In this document: positions 6,999-16,437 of the stretch, piece by piece | Numbering within the stretch: the first letter of the stretch is position 1 | Layout: each line of letters begins with the position of its first letter | Assembly: GCA_046594105.1 (NCBI GenBank) | Contig: JBKJQB010000207.1 | Location: 1-26,230, forward strand | Source of the DNA: JBDSGC01 sp046594105 | GTDB lineage: Bacteria > Acidobacteriota > Thermoanaerobaculia > Gp7-AA8 | Length of the DNA stretch: 26,230 nucleotides | Reading direction: 5' to 3' | The notes under the pieces: model-generated | Databases searched by the model: none | What the model was told of the DNA's origin: nothing | What the model saw: only the letters and a program-made list of their open reading frames with translations | Made by a program: the position numbers and the translations under genes

Positions 6999-8020
6999 AG
7001 TCGATTTTCCTCCTCGCTCTGTTCGGGCTTTGCGCGCCGGGAGCGACGGCTCATGAGATCGGAACCACTCAGGTACGCGCAGCGTTCCTAAGAAACCATA
7101 CCTACCAGATCGATGTGGTGACCGGTCCGTTGTCGCTGCTTTCGAAGATCGAGCACCGGCGGGTCGTGCTGTCGCCCGAGGGTGCTCGAGCGCGGCTGCG
7201 GATGCACACGCCGGAGCTGCGGGCGGCAGCGGAGGTGTTCTTCGGGGCGATGCGAGTGACGCCGAAGGTGGAGATTCTGGCCGACGACACCGTGCGCTTT
7301 CATGGCGACATCCCCGCCAATGCCGGCCCCTTCCGCTGGCGCTGGCATCTCACGTACAGCTACTACCCGCTGGCCATCGGAGAACGACGGGAATGGCTCG
7401 ACGCCGATGCCTTATCGACACCGGTCGCGCTTTCCCGTGACGTGTTGCCTCCAACACGAGCGGAGGTGGCCCGGCAATACCTGATCCTCGGATTCACGCA
7501 CATCGTGCCCTACGGTCTCGATCACATCCTGTTCGTGCTGGGCATCTTTCTGCTCAGCAGCCGGATTCGGCCGATCCTGGCGCAGGTCACCTCATTCACC
7601 GTGGCCCATTCCATTACGCTGGCGCTCTCGATGTACGGGGTGCTTTCCGTGTCATCGCGAATCGTCGAGCCGATGATCGCGGTCTCCATCGCATACGTAG
7701 CCATCGAGAACATTTTCGTGAAGGAAGTCAGCGCGGCGCGGGTGTTCGTGGTGTTCGCGTTCGGTCTGCTGCACGGGATGGGATTTGCCGGAGTGCTTCG
7801 GGAACTGGGACTGCCGCGTTCGCAGTTCGTGACCGCGCTGCTCACATTCAACCTCGGTGTGGAAGCAGGTCAGCTCACGGTGATCGCGGCGGCCTTCCTG
7901 CTGGTCGCCCGCTGGTGTCGGGACAAGCCGTGGTACCGCAATCGTTTCGTCATCCCCGCTTCGGCCCTCATCGCCGCGACCGGAATCTTCTGGACCGTGC
8001 AGCGCATCTTCTTTACGTGA
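6995..8020 (+). CDS. HupE/UreJ-family membrane protein
   Basis: About 341 residues: signal-peptide-like N-terminus (KSIFLLALFGLCAPGATA, then HEIGTTQ), an extracytoplasmic beta-rich domain to about residue 155, and then six or so membrane helices. The membrane part has the family motifs FTHIVPYGLDHILFVLG (His169, Asp176, His177), TVAHSITLALS (His205), AIENIFV, GLLHGMGFAGVL (His260) and FNLGVEAGQL (Glu290). Conserved His/Asp/Glu in membrane helices fit metal-ion transport; relatives are linked to hydrogenase and urease nickel supply. No ATG or GTG lies at the right place. CTG 6995 overlaps the preceding TGA as CTGA and places the signal peptide correctly, so I infer translational coupling from the DUF4198 frame. 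Its 3' end overlaps the convergent small gene by 8 bases. Confidence 0.85.
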   Translation: MKSIFLLALFGLCAPGATAHEIGTTQVRAAFLRNHTYQIDVVTGPLSLLSKIEHRRVVLSPEGARARLRMHTPELRAAAEVFFGAMRVTPKVEILADDTVRFHGDIPANAGPFRWRWHLTYSYYPLAIGERREWLDADALSTPVALSRDVLPPTRAEVARQYLILGFTHIVPYGLDHILFVLGIFLLSSRIRPILAQVTSFTVAHSITLALSMYGVLSVSSRIVEPMIAVSIAYVAIENIFVKEVSAARVFVVFAFGLLHGMGFAGVLRELGLPRSQFVTALLTFNLGVEAGQLTVIAAAFLLVARWCRDKPWYRNRFVIPASALIAATGIFWTVQRIFFT

Positions 8021-8309
8021 CCGCGGAGACGGCAAGCGCGATCGGCGCGATCACCACGAAAGCCAGAATGGCGATGGGAATGAGCAGCGCCAGCAACACC
8101 GCACCAAACGCCAGCAGAAGCGCCAGTTTGATCACCAGCGCGATCGCCAGAATAGGAAGCAGCAGCAGCTTCAGCGGAAGCAGAAGGAGCCGCAGCGGCA
8201 GCAGCACGAGGGACAGGCCCACCTTGAGCACGGCGAGCGCGGCCACACCGACTACGGCGAGCACCACCCCACCCAGCGTCAGGAACAGCAGCATCATCAA
8301 GGCGATCAT
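8013..8309 (-). CDS. Very hydrophobic 98-residue membrane protein
   Basis: Almost the whole product is hydrophobic: MIALMMLLFLTLGGVVLAVV, then a repeated Leu-rich block (LPLRLLLLPLKLLLLP) and two or three more membrane segments ending FVVIAPIALAVSAVT. The only charges are a few Lys/Arg spaced by about seven residues, as in a short positively charged pore- or coat-like helix. I recognise no family. ATG 8309 was preferred over the upstream 8363 because AGGGAG lies 7 bases before it and the upstream extension is polar. It is convergent with the HupE gene (8-base overlap) and divergent from the citrate-synthase-like gene. Codon bias makes overprediction possible. Confidence 0.6.
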   Translation of the reverse strand: MIALMMLLFLTLGGVVLAVVGVAALAVLKVGLSLVLLPLRLLLLPLKLLLLPILAIALVIKLALLLAFGAVLLALLIPIAILAFVVIAPIALAVSAVT

Positions 8310-8413
8310 GGTTGTTCTCCCTGCGGGAAGATACGGCGAGGGGAGGACAGGGTTGCGTGCCAAGGCGTGTGTCCCGGACCTGCCGCAAAAGCAGGCAGCG
8401 GGTCAACACATCG

Positions 8414-8435
8414 TCAATATTGATGGACAGATCAA
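8414..8435. promoter_or_regulatory. Overlapping dyads upstream of the citrate-synthase-like regulator
   Basis: TCAATATTGA (8414-8423) is a perfect 10-base palindrome. Overlapping it, TTGAT (8420-8424) and ATCAA (8431-8435) form a second inverted repeat with a 6-base spacer. They sit 24-45 bases before ATG 8459 in an otherwise GC-rich sequence. Because the downstream protein carries a helix-turn-helix, autoregulation through this site is a reasonable inference only. Confidence 0.35.
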
Positions 8436-8458
8436 CCTGTTCGATCTACGGTGGAACG

Positions 8459-9697
8459 ATGGCGGGCAGAAAAGGGACGTTGATTCCGGGTCCCTGGCTG
8501 ACCTCCTCGGAAGCCTCGTCGCGTCTGGGCGTTCACCGAGCCACGTTGTATGCCTACGTCAGCAGAGGTCTGATCCGCTCCGCGCATGCCCCCGACGATC
8601 CGCGCGCCCGTCGCTACGCCGCCGAGGACGTGGAGACCATGCGGCTCCGCGGGGGGCATGGACGCGACGCAAAGGAGAGGGGCGGGCGCTCCATGCAAGG
8701 GCGCCTTCCAGTGCTGCAGACGTCCATCACCCTCATCGACGGCTGCGGCCTCTTTTATCGAGGATGGAAGGTGGAAGAACTGGCCCGGACCCGATCGGTG
8801 GAAGAAGTGGCGGCGCTGCTCTGGACCGGCGGGTTTCATGCGGAAGTCTTCGCCACCACCCCGCTGCACGTGGTCTCCGGCATCCGAGGATCGGAATCCC
8901 TGCGGTTCTGCGCACGGGCCCAATCGATGCTGCCGATCGTTGCCGCTCGCGATCCCCTGGCGTTCGATCTCCGGTCGCGCGCCGTGGCCCAGACCGGATG
9001 GCGGATCCTGAATCTGCTCGCCAGCATCGCCGTGGAGTCTTCGAGCCTGGAGCTGACCCTCGAAGGCACGCTTTGCAAATTCTGGTCTCCGGGAAACCGG
9101 CACGCCGCTGCGCTTCTGCGGGCCGCCCTGATCCTCTGCGCCGATCACGAGCTGAACGTCTCCTCGTTCGTCGTCCGCTGCGTCGCCTCGGCAGGTTCCA
9201 ATCCCTACGCCTGCGTCGGGGCAGGCATCGCCGCATTGGAAGGGACCAGACATGGCGGCGTTACCGAGCGTGTTTCGACGATGCTCGACGCCCATCGGAG
9301 ATCGAAAAGCCTTCAGCGCGATCTGGCCGCTCGACTCCGCAGCGGAGAAGTCCTCCACGGGTTCGGAGACCCGCTCCATCCAAACGGCGATCCACGCGGC
9401 CGTCTGCTCATGACCATGCTCCATGAGGCATTCCCAAAGTCGGCCGAAGTGAGTTTCGCCAGGGACGTGGTCGGGGCGGCGAAGGAATTGACCGGGGATC
9501 AACCGACCATCGACTTCGCGCTGGTGGCGATGGCCCGTGCACTCAAGATCGATCGTGGCGCGCCGCTGACGATCTTCACCATCGGCCGCTCGATCGGCTG
9601 GATCGGTCACGCCATCGAACAGTACGCGCTCGATCAGATCATCCGACCCAGGGCGACGTACGTAGGGCCGGAAGTGAGACCCCGAACGGCAACCTGA
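8459..9697 (+). CDS. Citrate-synthase-like protein with N-terminal helix-turn-helix, catalytic His missing
   Basis: A 412-residue two-domain protein. Residues 14-60 form a MerR/excisionase-type HTH (LTSSEASSRLGVHRATLYAYVSRGLIR). From about residue 80 the chain follows citrate synthase: ITLIDGCGLFYRGWKVEELA, ELNVSSFVVRCVASAGSNPY, GTRHGG with His265, and TIDFALVAMARAL with Asp352, ending GRSIGWIGHAIEQ. The second catalytic motif, normally GFGHxLYxxGDPR, reads GFGDPLHPNGDPR, so Asp304 stands at the catalytic His position; His300 and His307 are close. Family members with an HTH are known in bacteria and annotated as citrate synthase family proteins. Without this His, normal condensation chemistry is doubtful, and an acetyl-CoA- or oxaloacetate-sensing regulator is plausible. 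ATG 8459 places the HTH normally; earlier ATGs lack domain support. Confidence 0.85.
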   Translation: MAGRKGTLIPGPWLTSSEASSRLGVHRATLYAYVSRGLIRSAHAPDDPRARRYAAEDVETMRLRGGHGRDAKERGGRSMQGRLPVLQTSITLIDGCGLFYRGWKVEELARTRSVEEVAALLWTGGFHAEVFATTPLHVVSGIRGSESLRFCARAQSMLPIVAARDPLAFDLRSRAVAQTGWRILNLLASIAVESSSLELTLEGTLCKFWSPGNRHAAALLRAALILCADHELNVSSFVVRCVASAGSNPYACVGAGIAALEGTRHGGVTERVSTMLDAHRRSKSLQRDLAARLRSGEVLHGFGDPLHPNGDPRGRLLMTMLHEAFPKSAEVSFARDVVGAAKELTGDQPTIDFALVAMARALKIDRGAPLTIFTIGRSIGWIGHAIEQYALDQIIRPRATYVGPEVRPRTAT

Positions 9698-9712
9698 GCC
9701 GGCCGTGCCGGC

Positions 9713-10255
9713 CTACTTCATCATCTTCCTGATCTTGGCCATCACGTCGCTGCTGACCAGGTTCTCCGCTGCGTCGAGCACCTTGGTGATCGAGGCGAGG
9801 ACATCCTGGCGACCGCTCCAGTGTGCCCGCAGCACCTCGGCGTCGGTGTTGCCCAGAACCTTGTGCAGCACGAAGGCGCCGAACACCAGGTCATCGAGGT
9901 AGCCCATCGGCCCCACCAGACCCTCGGGGATGATGTCGAACGGGAACACAAAGTAGGCCAGCGCGCTGCCGATCAGCACTTTGTCTTTCCCACTTACCCG
10001 GGCGTCGGTGACCAGTCGCCAGAGCAGGATGAAGACATCGGGAACCAGCAGCAGGAATTCGGTCGTCTTGCCTGCGACCTTCCCCTGTTTGGCCACGAAG
10101 CGCTCGATGGATGCGCGGATGCGGTCGTAGAAACGGCTGGCCCGGTCGCTGGAGAGAGGATCGGGTTGGTCCTTGCGCGCCTCGCGAAGTTCTGCGGCGA
10201 GCTCATCGTCGCTCAGGCCGGTGAGGTCAGGCAATGTCGTTGATGTCGGTTCCAT
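9713..10255 (-). CDS. YkvA/DUF1232 family protein
   Basis: A 180-residue protein. The N-terminal half is charged and helical (LSDDELAAELREARKD, FYDRIRASIERFVAKQG). The C-terminal half has the DUF1232 signature: KDKVLIGSALAYFVFPFDIIPEGLVGPMGYLDDLVFGAFVLHKV, containing the hallmark P-x-D-x-I-P and LDD elements of this membrane-associated family. Function is unknown. ATG 10255 follows a perfect AGGAGG ribosome binding site, so the longer version from 10300 is unlikely. Its start lies 29 bases inside the end of the upstream gene, implying translational coupling and a shared transcript. Confidence 0.88.
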   Translation of the reverse strand: MEPTSTTLPDLTGLSDDELAAELREARKDQPDPLSSDRASRFYDRIRASIERFVAKQGKVAGKTTEFLLLVPDVFILLWRLVTDARVSGKDKVLIGSALAYFVFPFDIIPEGLVGPMGYLDDLVFGAFVLHKVLGNTDAEVLRAHWSGRQDVLASITKVLDAAENLVSSDVMAKIRKMMK

Positions 10256-10724
10256 GAGTTTCCTCCTGAGATGCTGGCAGGTCGGCGCCCCCTCGCCCAA
10301 GGGTCACGGCCAGGCCGCCGTCGATGATCCAGATCTTCTGGAGCTCGATATCGACGAACGATGGCAAGAAGCGATCCAGCGAGACGATGAATGTGGCTGG
10401 CTCTTCGAACCGGACCAGGGTCGGCGGGAGCTGACCTTTCACCAGACCAAAGAGAAACTGGGGGATGGGGATCCCGCCGAAGGCCGCGGCGGCTCCCAGG
10501 GGTACCCGGACGGAGCGCCCTTTCGCCTCGATCTCCCGGATTTCTGCGGAGAAGGGGACGGCCAGAAACTTGCGCACGACGCCGGAGACGCGGAGCAGCC
10601 CGTTGGTAAATTGAAGATCGAGCTTTTCGATCGGGTGGAGACGGAGGCCAGCCACCATCGCCCGGATTTTGTCTCCGTCGATGCGTAGGTCCAGACCGTC
10701 CCATTCAACGAGTCTTCGCGACAT
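10227..10724 (-). CDS. Conserved-looking protein of unknown function upstream of ykvA-like gene
   Basis: A 165-residue soluble protein without signal peptide or membrane helix. Alternating hydrophobic strands dominate (LVEWDGLDLRIDGDKIRAMV, FTNGLLRVSGVVRKFL, PATFIVSLDRFLPSFVDIEL, KIWIIDGGLAVTLG). The pattern of amphipathic strands around a hydrophobic middle (GIPIPQFLFGLVKGQLPP) recalls lipid-binding DUF2993/LmeA-like folds, but I cannot assign it. ATG 10724 has AAGG about 8 bases upstream. Its end overlaps the YkvA-like gene start by 29 bases. Its start lies only 26 bases from the divergent carB start, so its promoter must overlap the carB 5' end. Confidence 0.75.
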   Translation of the reverse strand: MSRRLVEWDGLDLRIDGDKIRAMVAGLRLHPIEKLDLQFTNGLLRVSGVVRKFLAVPFSAEIREIEAKGRSVRVPLGAAAAFGGIPIPQFLFGLVKGQLPPTLVRFEEPATFIVSLDRFLPSFVDIELQKIWIIDGGLAVTLGRGGADLPASQEETHGTDINDIA

Positions 10725-10735
10725 GGCAGACCTTG

Positions 10736-10750
10736 TATCATGCCGACCCG
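10736..10750 (+). promoter_or_regulatory. Possible -10 element for leaderless carB transcript
   Basis: TATCAT (10736-10741), preceded by TG in an extended -10 context, lies 9 bases before ATG 10751. No Shine-Dalgarno is visible before carB. The spacing matches leaderless promoters, in which TANNNT lies roughly 6-9 bases upstream of the start codon. No good -35 was found. Confidence 0.35.
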
Positions 10751-14029
<3,279 letters not shown>

Positions 14030-14165
14030 CCCGCCGGCTCGTTGTGACGACGGCCGCGAAGTGCGGGTGTTCGTCCGCCTGAACTTCTAATCGTTCTTCG
14101 TCATCAGGCCGTAACTGCCGCGCTCCTGCGTCGTATTCTTTGAGAACGACTGCTGGAGGCGAACC

Positions 14166-14732
14166 ATGCGAACTGCTGCTGCGAACCTGTTGCTCGTCCT
14201 GTGTTCCATCCCGCTCCTGGGGCAACCGGGGCCGCCTTCCCAGCGCGGGATCCGCTTCATGCCTCCTCGTGGACCGCAGGCTGGGACCGCCGAGATGGCC
14301 ATCAAGCAGGCCATCGAGCAACTGGGGAACGAGAAGAAACTATACGACCGTGACCTCGAGGTGCTGCGCCACCTGCGCGGTGCAGACGAAGCGTTGACCG
14401 ACGCCATGCAGCCGCTCACCGCGGTCCAGAAAGCGTACGAGGAGGTCGGTGCGGCCAAGGCTCTCCGGCCGGAGCTCCCGGTGATGCAGGGGATCATCAA
14501 ATCGCAGGAAGAGTTGGAGAACGCCCGGCGCAGTCCGCTCTCGGCCGACTTTGGACGTTTGCGCGCGGCCCTTCGCAGCCAGGCCATCGGTCCCGCCGCC
14601 CGGATCGTGGCGCGCAACGGACTCCGGCTTCAGGACGAGGCCCTTTCCTGGCTCAAAGTTCAGGAGCTCATCGCGGTCCACCTGCGGACGCTGGCCGAGA
14701 TCACCGGCGAGAGCCTTCGCGCCGCGCAATAG
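14166..14732 (+). CDS. Small secreted helical protein, unknown
   Basis: A 188-residue exported protein. A short signal peptide (MRTAAANLLLVLCSIPLLG) ends near residue 19, before QPGPPSQRG. The mature part is almost entirely charged helix (MAIKQAIEQLGNEKKLYDRDLEVLRHL, LTAVQKAYEEV, QEELENARR), suggesting helical bundle or coiled-coil packing in the periplasm. It has no lipobox, no catalytic motif and no recognised family. A GGAGGCG ribosome binding site precedes ATG 14166. It stands alone, 136 bases after carB, and converges with the zinc-ribbon SDR gene 31 bases further on. Confidence 0.8.
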   Translation: MRTAAANLLLVLCSIPLLGQPGPPSQRGIRFMPPRGPQAGTAEMAIKQAIEQLGNEKKLYDRDLEVLRHLRGADEALTDAMQPLTAVQKAYEEVGAAKALRPELPVMQGIIKSQEELENARRSPLSADFGRLRAALRSQAIGPAARIVARNGLRLQDEALSWLKVQELIAVHLRTLAEITGESLRAAQ

Positions 14733-14763
14733 CACGCTGGCGCGTGTGTGGCGCGCTGCGCCG

Positions 14764-16335
14764 CTACCAGTCGGTGCGCCGGTAGTCTTTGAGGAACTGA
14801 CCCCAAAGGTGGGTGCCGCTGTTGATCCCGCTGATGATCGGATCGACGATGCGAGCCGCACCATCGATGATGTCGAGCGGCGGGTGGAAGCGGTGGTCGG
14901 CGACTTTGCGCGCCGCAATCTCGGCCGGATCTTCGTCGGTCACCCAGCCGGTGTCCACGCTGTTCATGTGGATGCCGTCCGCGTGGTAGTCCGTTGCGGC
15001 GGTGCGGGTCATCATGTTCAGCGCCGCCTTGGCCATGTTGGTGTGGGGATGACGGGTGGTCTTCTGGCTGCGGTAGAACTGACCCTCCACCGCGGAGACA
15101 TTGACGATGTGCTTGTCCCTGCCGGCCGTTCGCAGCATCAGCGGTTTGAGGCGCGCGTTGATGATGAACGGCGCGACGGCGTTCACCAGCTGCACCTCCA
15201 GCAATTCCACCGACGACACCTCGGCCATCAGCAGCCTCCAGGAGTTTCGCCCGCGCAGGTCCACCTGCTGCAGGTCCTGATCGAGCTTCCCCTCCGGAAA
15301 GAGGCTTCGTCCGGCCTCGTCTTCCGGCAGGAGCGGCACCTGCGACATCGCGGCGGCGTGGGTCAGACCGGTCAGATCCGAGAGCCGTTGCGCAGAGACA
15401 TCGGAAGTGTCCGCGCCCGTCTCCGGCAGCATGCGATAGCTGCGCACGCCCTCGTAGGCGCCGAGAAGACGGCGCTCGTGCTCGCTCAACGTGTGCAGCG
15501 CAGCGGTTTCACCTTCCATCATGTGCTCGTAGAACCCGGGAGGGCGGCGGACGGTCTGGCAGGCGTTGTTGATGATGAAGTCGAGCCGGGTGCGGGTCTG
15601 CAGAAGCTCATGGCAGAACGCTTCCACGCTGGGGGTGTGACGGAGGTCCAGTCCGAAAATCTCCAGGCGGTCGGACCATTCGGCAAAGTCAGGCTCGCTG
15701 GCGTAGCGCGCCGCCGAGTCGCGGGGGAAACGGGTGGTGACGATGAGTTGGGCCCCGCAGCGCAACATCTTGAGACCTGCCTGGTATCCGATCTTGACGC
15801 GCCCACCGGTCAGCAGCGCCACTCTGCCGCGCAGGTCCGCCAGCTCCGTCCGCTTGGCGAAGTTGAACTCCGCACAGGTGGGACAGAGCTGGTCGTAGAA
15901 ATGATGCACCTGCAGGTAGTGCTGCTTGCAGACGTAGCAATGCTGCGATTCCCCCAACTCGCGCGACGCCTCTTCGCCTGGATCATCGGCAGGGACAAGC
16001 TTCGGCGGGTAAACGTTCGGAGTAGTGAAGACCGGTTTGCGGCGCAGCTCCCGAATGCCGGTGGCGGAGAGCAGCTGATCGGCCTGCTGCGTCCTGGCCG
16101 CCTTTCGCTGCCTTGCGCTCGCCTTGACCAGTTTCCGTCGGGCACGATGATCCGGTTCCGAGACCTTCCGCGTTGCCTGCAGAAGTCGCTGCACCTCTTC
16201 CGCCGGTGCAGCGGCCAGCAGGCCCCGGTTCGCGTCAATCGATTCCAGCAATGCGATGGCCACGCGAAGCCGCTCCAGCAGCGGCCGTTCGCCATCGGTT
16301 TCAGCAGCGGGGGGTTCCGGCTTCAGGTTGTCCAT
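14764..16335 (-). CDS. SDR-family oxidoreductase with N-terminal zinc ribbon
   Basis: A 523-residue protein. Residues 1-130 are a charged helical extension. A Cys4 zinc-ribbon-like element follows: CYVC (Cys133, Cys136) and CPTC (Cys151, Cys154) flanking a His-rich linker. From about 168 the chain is a short-chain dehydrogenase: LRGRVALLTGGRVKIG as the cofactor loop, FIINNAC, IVNVSAVEGQFYRSQKTTRH and then the helix with HTNMAKAALNMMTRT. The Tyr expected four residues before that Lys is a Thr. I recall the PHTNMAKAALNMMTRT segment and SVDTGW as typical of a bacterial-plant SDR subfamily, so this is probably a family trait. Substrate is unknown. ATG 16335 is a judgement; ATG 16374 is also possible, and neither has a clear ribosome binding site. 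Confidence 0.82.
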   Translation of the reverse strand: MDNLKPEPPAAETDGERPLLERLRVAIALLESIDANRGLLAAAPAEEVQRLLQATRKVSEPDHRARRKLVKASARQRKAARTQQADQLLSATGIRELRRKPVFTTPNVYPPKLVPADDPGEEASRELGESQHCYVCKQHYLQVHHFYDQLCPTCAEFNFAKRTELADLRGRVALLTGGRVKIGYQAGLKMLRCGAQLIVTTRFPRDSAARYASEPDFAEWSDRLEIFGLDLRHTPSVEAFCHELLQTRTRLDFIINNACQTVRRPPGFYEHMMEGETAALHTLSEHERRLLGAYEGVRSYRMLPETGADTSDVSAQRLSDLTGLTHAAAMSQVPLLPEDEAGRSLFPEGKLDQDLQQVDLRGRNSWRLLMAEVSSVELLEVQLVNAVAPFIINARLKPLMLRTAGRDKHIVNVSAVEGQFYRSQKTTRHPHTNMAKAALNMMTRTAATDYHADGIHMNSVDTGWVTDEDPAEIAARKVADHRFHPPLDIIDGAARIVDPIISGINSGTHLWGQFLKDYRRTDW

Positions 16336-16423
16336 CGGATCGGCAGTGTGTAATGCGCGAGGATGCGAGAACATTCTTGCAGGGACCGGCACAGGGTCTG
16401 AGCATGGTCGCGCCGAGCCGATG

Positions 16424-16437
16424 TAATAATCGACACC
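16424..16437 (+). promoter_or_regulatory. Possible -10 for leaderless aldolase/dehydrogenase transcript
   Basis: TG followed by TAATAAT (16424-16430) lies 7 bases before ATG 16438, and no Shine-Dalgarno is visible. Such a TANNNT element so close to the start codon suggests transcription starts at or just before the ATG. It lies in the 102-base divergent space shared with the zinc-ribbon SDR gene. Confidence 0.45.

Noticed and set aside
7915..9426. 503-codon frame spanning HupE end and the citrate synthase homologue
   Set aside because: It runs through two real genes in another frame and has Arg/Ser-rich shadow composition.
14551..16353. 600-codon plus-strand frame over the zinc-ribbon SDR
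   Set aside because: The minus-strand SDR has clear domain motifs; this frame has none and overlaps the end of the secreted protein gene.
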